Shown here: piece after piece, positions 45,980 to 58,501 of the stretch | Position numbering within the stretch: position 1 is the first letter of the stretch | Layout: every line of letters starts with the position of its first letter | From: Neostapfia colusana | Lineage: Eukaryota > Streptophyta > Magnoliopsida > Poales > Poaceae | Reading direction: 5' to 3' | DNA length: 64,000 bases | Assembly (NCBI GenBank): GCA_030760725.1 | Contig: JASWHV010000005.1 | Location: forward strand, 94,308,622 to 94,372,621 | Made by a program: the position numbers and the translations under genes | The notes under the pieces: generated by a model | Databases searched by the model: none | What the model saw: the letters and a program-made list of their open reading frames with translations, nothing else | What the model was told of the DNA's origin: nothing

Positions 45980-46935
45980 CTGGGAACATGTGTGGACTTG
46001 GTTATGATCTTGACAAGAGATGTAGATCAATTCCACTGTCAAAAGTTGACCAAAACAGTGAACAAAATGGGTGCGTCAAAACAGCATCGACATCGTAAGA
46101 GGGGTAACGGAAACCTACCTCACTTGTTCCTCCTCTCCTCCTTGCGGCAGGACCTCCTGCCTTGCAATTGCAGCAGCGGAGGATTTTCCGTGGAGAATTA
46201 TGAGGCTGCGGCTAGGGCAGAACGTCGGGTGCTTCTTCTCCGGCGACGGCAAGGCGTGACGGAGCTCGACGGCAGCCAAATTCCAGCAGGGGGAGGGACG
46301 GCTGCCAAAAAAGAGAGAGGGGTGGATGGCTAGGGGGGAGAGTTATATTTATAAGGGGGAAAAAGGCTAGGGTGGATAGGATTTTAGCGACCCAATTATC
46401 CAAGGGCTGAGATTTAATTTTAAAATAGGTGGGAGCTAGGGCCTGGGATTTTATTATTTAGTTTCAACCATTGGCTATGATTTAATTGGAAAATAAAAGC
46501 CCACAAGAGTCAAAAGGGGGGCGGCTAGGGTTCCCCCCCTAATGGGCTACGTCCAAGGGGTGGGTCCCAATAGGGTTCCCACCTAATTTGGTGTGGCGAA
46601 TTTGGGGGAACAATCCCCCCAAATGTGGGGGAAAATCCCCCTAGGGGAATTTTGGGGAATTTGGCGAAAATCAGGAAGATTGGCAAAAATTGGGAAATTA
46701 GGGGAGAGGGGAATTTGGAGGAAAATTGGGGTGGCCGTATTTGGCTATTTTATTTTATTTTTTCTTTTTCTTTTTATTTATTTTCATTTCCTATTTATTT
46801 TCATTATTTTCCATTTCTATTTCCTTTTATTGTTTTAGTTGCTTCTATATTCCTCTCTTTATTTCTTCTACTTTTAAAATGCTTCTCTACATGAAAAATG
46901 TATGAAATGCATGGTAGAATTTTGAGAGTGTTACA
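45980..46935 (-). repeat. F1 3' LTR, 5' part with U3 promoter (minus strand)
   Basis: Continues F1 after element C, beginning with the right TSD CTGGG (45980-45984). A minus-strand TATA box TATAAATATA lies at 46344-46353, so transcription would run leftward. Upstream of it (46360-46935) U3 has a G/C-block region with runs of four to six G or C (46515-46740), then a pyrimidine-rich stretch on the plus strand (46744-46890). A GTGAG|GTAGGT donor-like site reads on the minus strand near 46115. U3 ends with the LTR start TGTAACAC on the minus strand at 46935. Confidence 0.87.
46344..46353 (-). promoter_or_regulatory. F1 LTR TATA box
   Basis: TATAAATATA on the minus strand. F2 (49531-49540) has the same box and F3 has TATAAATA (59297-59304), each followed by a GC-rich leader. 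Confidence 0.75.
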
Positions 46936-47362
46936 AACCTACCCTACTTAAAATGAATCTCGCCCTCGAGATTTGATAGAGTGGAGAAAAGATGAGGGAA
47001 TTCCATGTTGAGGTCTTCCTCACGCTCCCATGTAGCTTCGGCTTCCGTGTGATGGCTCCATTGTACCTTGCACCAACGGATTACTTTGTTCCTCGTGACC
47101 CTTTCCTTTACGTCCAAGATTTTGATGGGGTGTTCGGCGTAGGTCAGATCCTATTGAAGCTCTAGCTCATCCATCAGTACTTGTTCTTCCGGTACTATTA
47201 GGCACTTCTTGAGCTGGGATACGTGAAATAGGTTGTGCACGTCAGAGAGGTGCGTTGGCAGCTCTAGTTGATAGGCTACCTCTCCTCGCTTTCCCAAAAT
47301 CTTGAATGGCCCGATGTAGCGAGGTTCTAACTTGCCTTTGACGTTGAACCGTCGTTGGCCTC
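46936..47362 (-). pseudogene. F1 pol tail: integrase C-terminus and chromodomain, with polypurine tract
   Basis: On the minus strand this reads RRFNVKGKLEPRYIGPFKIL, VAYQLELPTHLSDVHNLFHV, SQLKKCLIVPEEQVL, then an in-frame TAG at about 47151-47153, then a chromodomain (VIRWCKVQWSHHTEAEATWE) and a stop in the polypurine region (rc of 46936-46955) just before the LTR. It is the 3' end of an F-family chromovirus distinct from A, B, C and E. The upstream remainder of pol is replaced at 47363 by the LTR of F2, which lies in the same orientation. Confidence 0.85.
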
Positions 47363-50142
47363 TGTGACACCCGGTTCCGAAAATGAACCAAGTGAATGCA
47401 TATGTGTGCCCAAGATGTTCATCACACATACACATGAATTCCACAAAGTGAAATTCAGAATATAACCACCTACAAATAATGTTTAAGTACTTTATTACAT
47501 TGACTCAATGTCTCACTCATGAATATCTAACTTACTCTTGCAGCGGAAGACTCTAACAACAGCGGAAAATGGCTAAGATAGCAGGCTCCAACTTCAACTC
47601 CACAGGCATGTTGACGGTAGTGCGCACGCCTAGTACTCCACTTGTTCCTCGAAATATTCTTCTCCTGTAGCTGATGTATATGTGAGAATGCAAGGGTGAG
47701 TACATGTCGTACTCAGCAAGTGCGGGAAAAGTATGAAATGTAGCTTACAACAAGGTAGGGAATAAAGAGGTTCATTACAGCAAGCAAATTTTATTTCACA
47801 AACATGGTAAAAACAGCAACTATTTCTTGGTGAGTTTAATCCCATCATAACCAAGTAATTTATCAGCATTCCTTCATCATAATTCAACATTTATCAAGCC
47901 TCAACCAGCCAATAATCTTTCTCAAGTTCATCTCATACTCATAAATATTCATAACCATCTCATTTTCATGTAACCGAAACCAAACTCATTGTCATGACCC
48001 AAAACAGTCCCAAAACCATACCCGAATAACCATACCGAATAACCATCCCATGTTTTGCCTCTAATCATGGAAGTTGGCCAGGTGCTTGTAACCTGAAGCA
48101 CCGCTATCATGATAGTTTTACATTCTGCAGAGGTGGCACCACTTTACCCACAAGTTTGTGATTTTGTCACCTGTCACCGACTAGAAAAAACTACATTATA
48201 CCAGTACACAACCGTTGGTGTATGGCCAAGAGATCACAAAATAGACTTTACAAAGGGGCTACTAGGATGTACGGACCCACTGAGGTTTCACCGGCAGGCT
48301 CGAACCTCCATTCTCCCAACCACGGGTCTCCTCTTGTGCCATGCAGTTCCCAGGGCAATCCCACTCGACTTCCATTCCCGCACCATCCAACGGTCCATAA
48401 CAAGCTAGCAACACCCCTAATTAGTCAGCTAAGACGCACCCATATTTTGCCTTGTGGTGGCACTGTTTTCCTGGCATGTGCTCGCATGAACCGATCTTTA
48501 GATCTACAGCAAGCAAACCACCATCTCATTCAGAAACATACACGAACCAAGCTCGCCTAGATCTCCCCGATTCCATGCTCATTAACATCATCATGTTCTC
48601 ATTATCTTTATTCTCATGAGTGCAGTAGCTAACAAGTTTTATTTCAGCTTCCCGTATCCCATAAGTTAAGCGAAGCAAAAAGGAAAAATGACCATACCCG
48701 ACTCGTCAATTTTCCCGGCAACAAGGATGGTTAACAAAACTAGCAAACTCCTATAAAAGGGTGTCCCATCAAGTTGACACAAGCATATGAGTTTTCGCAA
48801 GCAAAACAGTTTCAAAAACATAGGATCAATATGGTCAAGGGGCACTTGCCTTGCTCCCGTGGCTCGTGTTGCTCAAGCGTCTCGAAGTCTTGGTGTTGTA
48901 GCTCCTCACAGACGGCATCTTGAGCTTGTCCTTCTACTCATGACCACGCACATACAAAATTTATAGCAATCAATTATCATGCACAAACTTTACTCAAGAT
49001 GCGATGAGGTGAATGAATGCAATTCCTATGGTGCAGTTTTATAAAACCAGTTTGTACGTGTTCTTTCATGTTTTAGTAGGCTTCCATTGGGTTTCATGAT
49101 GATCAAGGGTGCTGGGATCAAGTGTGGACGTGTGGATGATCTTGACCCACTTTGTAGATCAATCCCACCGTCAAAATTCGACTAAAACATGGTATGTCCA
49201 CACGCAGAATTTTTCTGCTCGCAGGGGCTGAAGAAAACAGTGCGTAGAAACAGCGGCGACGTTGTAAGATGGGTAACGAAGACCAACCTCACTTCTTCCT
49301 TGCGTAAGGGCCTCCCTCCTTGCAATGGAAGCAGCGGGGGATTTTTTAGGGAGAATTATGAGGCTGCGGCTAGGGCAGAATGACGGGGGCTTCTTTTCTG
49401 CCAATGGCGAGGCGTGATAGAGCTCGACGGCGGCAAAATTCCTGCGAGGGTGGGGGGGCTGACTTGGCAGCAGGGGGGCACAGTGGCCAAAAAAAAAGAG
49501 AAGGGGTTTAGCGGCTAGGGGGGAGAGAATTATATTTATAAGGGGGAAAATCCTAGGGTGGCTAGGATTTTAGCAAATCAAATATCCAATGGCTGAGATT
49601 TAATTTTTAAAGTGGTGGGAGCTAGGGGCTGGCATTTTATTATTTATTTCCATCCAATGGCTAGGATTTAATTAGAAAATAAAAGCCCAAAAGAGTCCAA
49701 AAGGGGGGCGGCTAGGGTTTCCCTCCTAATGGGCTGCGGCCAAGGGGGTGGGGCCCATTAGGGCCCCCCCCCCCCGAATTTGGTGCGGCCAAATTGGGCG
49801 GCGAGGGGGGGGAATCCCCCCAAATGTGAGGGGGGAATTCCCCTAGGGGAATTTTGGGGAATTTGGGGAAAATCAAGAAAATTGGGGAAAATTTTGGAAA
49901 ATTAGGAGAGAGGGGAATTCTGGGGGAAATTGCGGTGGCCCAATTTGGCTATTTTATTTATTTTTTTCTTTTTCTTTTTTATTTTATTTTCCTTTTCTAT
50001 TTATTTTTATTATTTTCTATTTCTATTTCCTTTTATTATTTTATTAGCTTCTATATTCCTACCTTCATTTCATCTTCTTTTGAAATGCTTCTCTACATGA
50101 AAAATGCACGCAATGCATGGTAGTAATTTTGAGGGTGTTACA
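47363..50142 (-). repeat. F2 3' LTR, complete (2780 bp, minus strand)
   Basis: On the minus strand it starts TGTAACACCCTC (50142 leftward) and ends CGGGTGTCACA at 47363. Signals on the minus strand: TATA box 49531-49540, GTGAG|GTTGGT donor-like site near 49290, palindrome CTATCATGATAG 48104-48115, AATAAA 47491-47496. U3 is like F1 (G-block and A-rich), not like F3. The flanks 47358-47362 (GCCTC) and 50143-50147 (AACCT) differ, and a polypurine tract follows on the right, so this is a 3' LTR of a larger element, not a solo LTR. Confidence 0.88.
49531..49540 (-). promoter_or_regulatory. F2 LTR TATA box
   Basis: TATAAATATA on the minus strand, in the same context as F1 (CCCCCTTATAAATATAA). Confidence 0.75.
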
Positions 50143-50220
50143 AACCTACCCCCCTTAAAATGATTCTCGACCTCAAGATTCAATAGAGTGGAGAAAAGAT
50201 GAGGGAATTCCGTCCTGAGG
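50143..50220 (-). pseudogene. F2 pol end and polypurine tract, fragment
   Basis: On the minus strand: polypurine AAGGGGGGTAGGTT next to the LTR, preceded by a reading frame FPHLFSTLLNLEVENHFKGG that matches the F1 pol end. It stops at 50220, where the E LTR begins, so E probably inserted in this pol tail. The rest of F2 should then lie beyond E, outside the window. Confidence 0.75.
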
Positions 50221-53200
50221 TTTCAAAAGCCCAAGATTTTACTTGCTAGAGTGTTCAGCACATTCCTACACCACAGTTCATTTTGTGGATAACTTATGAA
50301 CATTTGTGAAGAGCAAGTAAACACCATCAAGAGGGTGATTAGAGGAAAAACCCATAACTCCAAATAGTAGGAACTCATACACATAAACATGAGAGGATGA
50401 CTTCACCATTAGGACCTAAACATTCTTAGGGGTGCTCATGCCAAGTTTCATGCAAATCCAAATCAGTTTGAGGCCTTTTTGGAGACATTTGTAAAAAGGG
50501 CTAATTTGAATGCAAATTCAAATTTCAGCTACTTTCATAACATGGATTCAAAAGTGACTTCATATTCAAACTCAGCACATTTTTCCGAGTTAGTGCACCA
50601 ATTTTCATCCTAATTGGAGTTCATCTTGTCGGGAGCTAAATTTGCAATAATTCAAAACTGAATTTGAATTTCAAATTCTAATGTGAAGCAAATTTAGCCA
50701 AACCAAATTGAAATTAAGGAAATTAAATTCCACTCATGACTTTGAGGCTAAGCATCTCATTCAATTGTGAGTAGCTGAGATCCTTTCAGTGAAAACAAAA
50801 ATGAAAAAAGAGAAAAGGATTAGAGGGGAGGTGGACCCACTGGTCAGTGACTGAGAGAGGAGAGAACCGCCTCTGTTCTCCCGGGAGCCTCCACCTCCTG
50901 CTCCCACGCTCGAGTGAAGAAGCCACTGCACACCACCTCGGGCTAAGCCGTGGCACCTGAAGTGATCACCATGTCCCTGCCCACGTGAAATTACCTCTCG
51001 CGCTTTCCACCCGCTGCCTCGCACGACCAATGCAAGCAGCCGCCGCTCAACCACTCTTGGTTCACCGGCGACCACATGCTACGGGCTTCCTTGTGCCCAG
51101 CAAGCTACACGAAAAAGGACCACCTCACTCCGCTCAAAATCATGGTGAAGACCTCTCCTTGTTTCATCCACTGTGGGGAAATAATTTTCTTTTTTCCGCG
51201 CGAGCATCCAATGAACCGAGCCCCATAAGTTCCCAAAATTCATGGTGATCGGTCCACCACCGCGTATGCCAAGCTACCCACATGTTCTACACGTCCTCAT
51301 GGCCACTTAGGATCAAAAATCATGAGAAACCGTCGAGATATGCCGCTACTATTCGAGTTTTTCGAGTCGCCACCGCTATGTAACGTAGGTCGATGGTGAG
51401 CTCCCATCTCCGGCCTTTTCACGGGGATCCAGCGCCATGTCCGTGCTTAGAAGGTCAGCACGGAGATGTAGGGCCAAGGGTTGCTTGGAATGAGCCTCTG
51501 TAGGGGCTGGGTGACATAGCTGGAGTTACTCCGTAGCTGCGGCCCGTCGCCGACCAGTTTCCGGGCACCTAGAGCATCGGCCGACCCCGGGGATGAGTTC
51601 CTCGTGTCCTAAAAGGCAGGAGCGGCGAGTTTCAGCCTTAGGGGAGGCTGGAAGGGGGGTTCCACAGAGATCTCCGGAGAAGCGCCGCCACCCGGTGCTG
51701 CGCGCGCGAGGAAGAAGAAGGGCACGGGTGGGGCCCACATGCAGGGTTTAAACATTTCTTTGAATTTCAGATTTTGGTTCAATTTACAATGGCCATAACT
51801 TTTGCTAGGATGGTCCAAATTTAGTGAACAAAATTTTGTTAGATTCGTCTTCTTGAGTACTATCCAGCAAAACAAGTTTCAGCTCATGAAACTTACTATT
51901 TTTTCCAGAATTAATTCCCTAAAATTTAAACTGTTAGGAATTTTATCTGGAGATTGTTTTTATGGATAATTCTGAAATTTGGCCAGGAGGTTAATTTGAA
52001 AATCCTTGAGTCACAGGAAAAATTTCAGATCCATCCAAGTTCATTAGTTCCTCTAATGGTGTGATTGAGTGAACTGCCCTGAGAAAATAGAAAAATGTAC
52101 AGAAACATTTTTCAGATTTTCTCAAATCTTGTTTAGGGCATAACTTTCTCTAGGATTCTTCAAATGACATGAAACCAATTCCATTAGAACCATCTCAAAC
52201 TCTAGTTTCCAGAAAGTAATGGTTTGATCCATGAAAATCCCTGGAAATCCTTAGGAGCTCTAGTAATGACCAATTAGACTTTTATTTGTGCAGAGCTCGA
52301 ATGAGCTTAGGTTCAAATGAAAGTTGGGCAAGTCTCTGTTTAGGTCCTTACCAAGCCACCATAAAAATATCAGAGCCGAAGGGGATGTCTAGCTAGAGTT
52401 ATGGTCTTTACATACTCAATTTAACACGTTGAATTTAAATTGACATATCATTACATTGCTCACGTGTAGTCGCTGAAGGCGAGGAGACCCCGGACGTGTT
52501 GGACTTCCTACTTCCGGACGAGACGCTGACAACTGACCAGCAGCAACAAGGCAAGCCCCGGTTTGCATTGAACAAGTTTTAAAGTTTTGCTTTATATACA
52601 CTTAGTGTGAAGTATGTATGTGCATTAGGTGTAGAATGGATGAAAACCCAAATGCATAACCAGATCATTCCAACATGAGTGAGGGTAGTGTCTAAGTCCT
52701 CGAGTAGTTTATGCTCTGTTTAATGTTTATAGACTTCGGTACAAGTCGAGTAGTTGGAATCTACTCACGAGTATAGGCTTCGGGACACACTGGATTGGTT
52801 CGAGTGATGTGAGATCACTTTAGTAAGAAAATGAGACTAGGAAGGGGCTAGGGCGCAGCAAGAGGAAGTCTTGTGGGCATAGCCCTGTCTGTGTCGATTA
52901 AAGACCGATCCGTGTGCGGCCCTGCTGAACAAGTTTTGAACGTACCAAAGGCATATCGGATATATGGGCCCTGATAAACCGATGTAACCTATACCTCCGG
53001 GTGTTGAGGCATAACGCACCGATTTATAGGTGTAGGTTGAGTACAGCAAGGTGGAAATCCACTAACGGGCATAGAGAGATGCTCTGTGTAGGGAACCTCC
53101 TGTCCATTTGGGTGCGACCGGTTCGACGTTTGGGCTGTTTGGTGAAAGGTTGTCCCGTAAGACACGAGATGAGCATGCTGTGTGCAGCTCCGCGTGTGGG

Positions 53201-53591
53201 TGTACGTGAAGTGCTATTCGGGTATCCCTGCAGGTGTATATCGAGTCGATTCACCGTCCCTCGCGGTTATGAGTACTGCTTGTTCACTGAAGGAATGTTA
53301 TGATTCAATACTGCTGTTTTAAATAATTTGTATTGTTACATGTGTGCCACCAAATATTGCTTACTAAATTTCAGATTCATGAATGGTTAACTTGTGCCTA
53401 AAATTTGAATTAAGGCTGAACTTGTAGGCAAGTCCTTTGCTGGAAATTGCCCTCCTACCTTTGTATGACTTGCACGTAGAGTTTCATGTATAGGAGCGTC
53501 GGTTAAGACTTGTTGGGCCATCGTGCTCACGGTTGCTGCTATGAGTGTTTGCAGGTGAGGAGTACCCCACGGACTCAGAGTACGAGTCCAC
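50221..53591 (+). repeat. E 5' LTR, proximal part (split by D)
   Basis: Aligns with the A 3' LTR (14315 onward). The start reads TTTCAAAAGCCC where A has TGTAAAAGACC, so the terminal TG is mutated or the edge is a few bases off. GC-rich segment about 50820-51740, then AT-rich, then the conserved block with the GAGTAG/CTACTC hairpin (about 52750) and GTGTTTGCAGGTGAGG near 53545. It ends with the TCCAC TSD of D. Frames here are not shared with A and are not genes. Confidence 0.85.
53587..53591. repeat. Target site duplication of D, left copy (TCCAC)
   Basis: TCCAC before D and again at 57816-57820. The A LTR, uninterrupted here, reads GAGTCCACTGGCGAGGGC at about 32173, matching the joined flanks. 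Confidence 0.93.
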
Positions 53592-56500
53592 TGTAAAGGT
53601 CCCAAAAATGTGAATACAAAGAAACTCTTGGTTGCAAAAGTTTTGTTTCATATGAGTGAAATTTGGGACTTGTTAAAACTTTTCCTCACATGTGATAACA
53701 CACATGAGGGTTTTCTTCACACAAGTCAAATGTTTAATTGAGAACATGGAACCCTAGAGGGGTCTGAAACCAAGATGGGAATTTCCCATATGTGTGAGAA
53801 GACAAAAATCAGATTTTGGAACAAACTTGTTCAAACTCAAAATTCAAATGAGAGCAACACAATGGAATTCAAAACTGTTGTGCTGAAAATCTCATTTGCA
53901 GCAGTCAACATTAAAATCAGATTTCATGTTTGAATTCCTTGAGTCCAAATTACGGTGTGTGCAAAGTTTCATGATTTATGGAAATGAATTGCAACCCATT
54001 TTTCAAAATGGACTTTAAATGACAAAGAATTCAAATGCATATTTGAATTTGGATAAAACTTGCCCAATTATCCAAATGCCTCTCTGATTTCAATTTCCAC
54101 AATTGAATTCCATCACTATTCAAATTTGGGAGATATTTTAGAAGAGATAAGGAGGACTGACATGTGGGACCCACATGTCATTGAGAGAAACTGAAAATTG
54201 CAAAAGATCTCACAATGTTGGGTCTCTGTTTGCTTTCTTCAGTCGGCACTTGACACCGACGGGAGCAGCACCGGGCGACACCGCGTTAAGACGACGCCTC
54301 CACCTCCTGCTGGGTTTCACCGCGCTGGAGAGCCGCCCGACCGTCTTATACCTTCTCCCGTGCCTCCTTTTGCCTCAACACCGAAGCCTCCACGCTGTTC
54401 TTTCCTTCCTCACGCGAGAGACCAACCGAGAACAGCCGCTGAACTCTCGGTCGATCGCCCACCGCCTAGCTCACGTGCAAGCCCCGGGTGATCAGCAAAA
54501 CCACACCACCGTAGACCCCTCGACCTCCTTGAGCCATCGCTAAGTGCGTTCGTGCCCTCTACGCCGAGAACATCGAGTTCCCGCGGCGGCCGAACACCCC
54601 AGCGGCGACGTGCTCCCGTGGACAGCCTCCTCCAGAGCTTGTCACGACCATGCAAGGCCACTTTTGGACGCGCAGGAGCTCCGTGCAGCTTCCACCCGAA
54701 GCACAAAGCCTGTGTTCGCCTCTGGTCGACGAATTTCGGGAATCTTCTCTGGCTGGGGAAAACTGACCCGCGGGTATGAATCCATGAAATTCTCGAGTTA
54801 TATTCGTTTAGAGCTCTGCAAATTTCGCACACAGAACCTAGACTGGTAGACGGCTTGCTCCAAGCTTTTCCGACGGCTACCGCAATAAGGGGCATCGGGT
54901 ACACGGTGAACCCTAGGTTGGAGCCGTTCCCGAGCTCATATGCGGCCATGCCGAGCTTGGCCAATCTCCACTAGTGCTGTAGAACATTTCCAGAGAACTT
55001 TTGGCGGGCTAGAGCGTCGGGGCGACGTTGCCGGACTCCCTCAGAGCCGCTGCACCGGTGCGGGGTGGTTTAGGAACCTCGCCGGTCTGAGGAAGCCCCA
55101 CCATCGTGTTCCTCGGGTTAAAATAGGGCCTAGCAGCGAGTTTCAGCAGCTGCGATGGCCGGACGACCGATCCCGGAGCTACTCCGGCGAGCCCGGCGGC
55201 AGGGTCGCGCGGGAGCAGGAGGTTGAAGATGACCTCGCTGGTCCCGCCTGTAAGCGACTCGGGAGAGGGGGCTGGATACTCTGTGGCGCGGGATCGATTG
55301 TAACAGCGCGGGAGATAACCTTGTGACCCCGTGTGGCACGCTCCCGGTAGCAGACACGTGTCCCCCTGGTCCCACAGTCAGGTTTGAACTCTTCCCGGAT
55401 TTATTCAAATTCCAGATTTTTCTCCAAACTTTAGAAGAGCATAACTTTTGCTAGGAACCTCCAAATTTAGTGATTCAAATTGGGTTGGATTCATATGGAC
55501 AAACTCTATCCAAATATGCAACCCAATTTGTACGAAAGTCTTTATTTAATTCTAGAAAATTCTTTAAAGCTTTTCAGCAAAAGAATTTTAGAGGGAGTTT
55601 GTTTTATCCAAAAATCCCCAAATTTTGCCAGAACATTATTTAGGGTGTTCTTAGACACCTGTAAAAGTTTAAGCTCATTGTGAGTTGATTTGGTCAGGAG
55701 AATTCAGATTGTAAGTTACTGTGTTCAAATGAATACAGAAACATTTTCAGAGAATTTCCAAAAACTTGTAAATTCAGTTCTGGGAAATTCTTAGCTCCAA
55801 AAATCCTAGGAAAATTCATGTAGACTCTATGAACTTTAATTGAAATTGTGGGTCACTGGGTTTGACATGAACATGGGTGTTACCTCAGAATTAATTCATC
55901 TTTGATTAAACACTTAGAGAATTGTTCTGAATAACCCACCCCATGAAAAGTGCTAAATTTTGGTCCAGAGGAATTTCTTGTGACAAGAAACTCACATGAA
56001 AATTTCCAGCTCCATTGGAGCTCTGGATCACCACTGTCATGTGTAATCTCTTAAGGTGATCAACACTTAAGTGAGAAAAGCACTTAACATTTGATCTTAG
56101 TGTTTAAGCCCAACCCAAACCACTAGCACCAGTGTCATTTTAAATTCTTGAACAGAGTTCCAGTTTTAAAACTCTCACTAGATCTTATTAGTAAAAGCTT
56201 TTCAATTAAATACATGTGCATGATCATATCTTGTAACATATACGTGAAGAAGGTGAGAATGACTTGAAGTGAAGATCAAGGAGGGAGGAAAACAAGTGAT
56301 CAAGCTCCAAGTGATCATCACTAACTGATTGTAACCTTAGTCACCTGCAAAACAGGCAAGCCCCGGTTTGCATTTGAACAGTTTTATAAAGCATTTTCAT
56401 TTGTAGAGATCATAGCTTTGCATCATTGATTGCAATAAGTCTAGATGATATTGAAAACCCCACTTGCATGACCAGAAATACCTAAGAGAGAAAGGGTAGA

Positions 56501-57815
56501 ATAGCACCTCCTCGAGTGGATTGGCTATGCTAAATGTTAGTAGGAAAGGTCCGGTAGAAGTCGAGTAGTTGGAAGCTACTCGCGAGTTTAGGGCTGGTTT
56601 ACTTGGAACGGGTCCAATTTAGAAAAGATGAAGAAAGTTCACACATAAGAAATGGAGACCGGGCAGGGAGGTTTAGATGCAGCAGGTTGCAGGCCGTGCG
56701 TGCATAGCCCTGCCTGTGTCGGTTAAGGCCCGTCCGTGCTTGGCCCTGTTGGACAAGTTTGAGTTGTGTACCGGGTGCATACTGGCTATATGGGACCCAG
56801 GAAACCGATGTACCTTGGGAGATCCATAGTGGAACTTTTCCAACTGTCTTAGGCTTTCGGCATCAGGGTAGCAGGAGGTACCTCTCTTAAGAACATACCA
56901 CTGCGGGTATGTACCTTGAGGGAGCTTGCGTACTCGGGGCAGTTGGACTGCGTCCAATGTGGAAGATCTTGGGAAAGGTGGCCGCGTACAACATCAGTCG
57001 AGGTTGCTGCCGGCAACTCGGAGTACGGGTGTACGTGTCGTGTAGTCCGGGCGTGTACTGATTCGAATCACCGTCGCTCGCGGTCATATGAGCATACTTG
57101 CCCACTGCGTCTTGACGTAGCAACAACTGAACTGGTTATCCTTGAACTTGATAAGGCTGTGCTGTAATTTGTATTGCAACCATGATTGAATTAGAGATAG
57201 GCGCATTAAACTTTACCTTCACTTTGTGCAAGGAGCATCGCAACAAAGCGTTTCTTGTTTGATTTTGGAGTTGCGATGCTTTTCGGCTCAAGGTAAGTAT
57301 AATGAGGCTTAAAATCTGAAAGTTAAGGATCAACTGTAGGCGAGTCCTTTATGCAAATTTAGCTAACCCAATTGCAACCGTCGTGCATGTAGAGTTTCTT
57401 GTTTAGGAGAGACGGATCAGTCTTGCTGAGCCTATGTGCTCACGCTTGCTATATAAGTGGTTTTGCAGGTTAACATCGACCCTAGGAAGAAGGTTGTCCG
57501 GTGAGACTCGGAGACTTCCGAGTCGTTTAACACAGGGAGAACCCAGCCGCTGCTGTTGTCTTCATGTTGCTAGCGAGAGGAGTCCACGGGCTGGACTTCA
57601 TCTCGAGTGCTCTTAGTTATTCGACGTGAGTTGATATAGACTTCCGCTGTAGTTACTTGATGTAAAGTATTTACAAATAAAAACTTGTAAGCTTCCGCTA
57701 TTGTTTTATGTAATACATTGTTCCTCATATGTGTGTTGTTGGGTGCCGCACAACACGGCACCACCCAATGCGATTCCCGGGCGAGTGGCCTGTCTCGGCT
57801 GAGCGGGCCGCGTCA
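53592..57815 (+). mobile_element. D: solo LTR of the B/C-type gypsy family (4224 bp)
   Basis: A complete LTR, TGTAAAGGTCCC to GCCGCGTCA, with no internal region and a perfect TSD, hence a solo LTR left by LTR-LTR recombination. It shares its first 36 bases with C almost exactly and its last kilobase more with B: GGGACCCACATGTCATTGAG near 54167, GC-rich 54240-55390, the GAGTAGTTGGAAGCTACTC hairpin near 56565, TGGTTTTGCAGGTTAAC near 57461, TATGTAATACATTGTTCC near 57707, and the TTGGGTG/CACCCAA hairpin near 57740. No coding gene is supported. Confidence 0.93.
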
Positions 57816-58145
57816 TCCACCGGCGAGGGCTACCCTCCGTCGGGGACCACGGATGAGTGGGAGTCGTACACGCCGCGCTGAGCTGAGGAGTGGAGCTAGT
57901 GTGGGTTGTCCATAGGGCTGGACAACCGACTTTTGCTAGTTAGGTGGACGTGAGTTGTAAAAAATTAGCTTCCGCTGTTGTAGACTCTGTAATTAGTTAT
58001 AAACTGAAGGTTTGTACTACTTTGTACATATTCAGTTTGTTTTCAATGTAATACATTGGGTTGCCTTATGGTGTGGGCTGTCGGGTGTCGCATCGTGCGG
58101 CACCACCCTCTGAGATCCTGGGCGTACGGATTCCGGTGCGTCACA
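57816..58145 (+). repeat. E 5' LTR, distal part, with right TSD of D (57816-57820)
   Basis: Continues the E LTR after D, matching A at about 32178-32501 (CGGCGAGGGCTACCCTCCGT). A candidate poly(A) region CAATGTAATACATTG lies near 58045. It ends GGTGCGTCACA at 58145. Confidence 0.88.
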
Positions 58146-58501
58146 GGCTGGTAAGAGCTGCTTAGGGGATAGCACACTATATAAGGACAGTATTACGGGA
58201 AAACTTAGGATTACGGTGAGGGATCACTAGTATGCCCAATAAGGACTATAGTAGTATAGTTACTTAAAGTGGCATGACTAACATACTTGTTATAATTCTG
58301 AATTTTGATTATGTAATGACGCACCTACGCTAAGGTAAGCAGGGTAAGGAACGCCACAGAAAGCGGTTCAATTTCAGTTAGCTCCCCTGACGAGGAAGGT
58401 GGTTCAGGGATAGGTCTCACAGCTTGGTGTGAGACGTTAATATGAAACTCTTGAACTCTTCATGTTCCTGAGTTCATATAAAACGCTGGTCCCTGGCGTG
58501 C
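58146..58501 (+). promoter_or_regulatory. E degraded primer site and leader start, with splice-donor-like site
   Basis: TGGTAAGAGCTGC (58149-58161) replaces the TGGTATCAGAGCCGC primer site of B and C, so priming by Met-tRNA would be weakened. The donor-like AAG|GTAAGCAGG lies at 58332-58341. The leader is then broken by the F3 solo LTR at 58502; its TSD left copy CGTGC is 58497-58501. Confidence 0.7.

Noticed and set aside
47151..47444. 97-codon minus-strand frame crossing the F1/F2 boundary at 47363
   Set aside because: Only the part below 47362 is pol; the N-terminal residues come from the F2 LTR and are a chance extension.
54175..54964. Frames of 122 and 184 codons in D LTR
   Set aside because: Located in the GC-rich leader part of a solo LTR with no domain match and no conservation in B or C.
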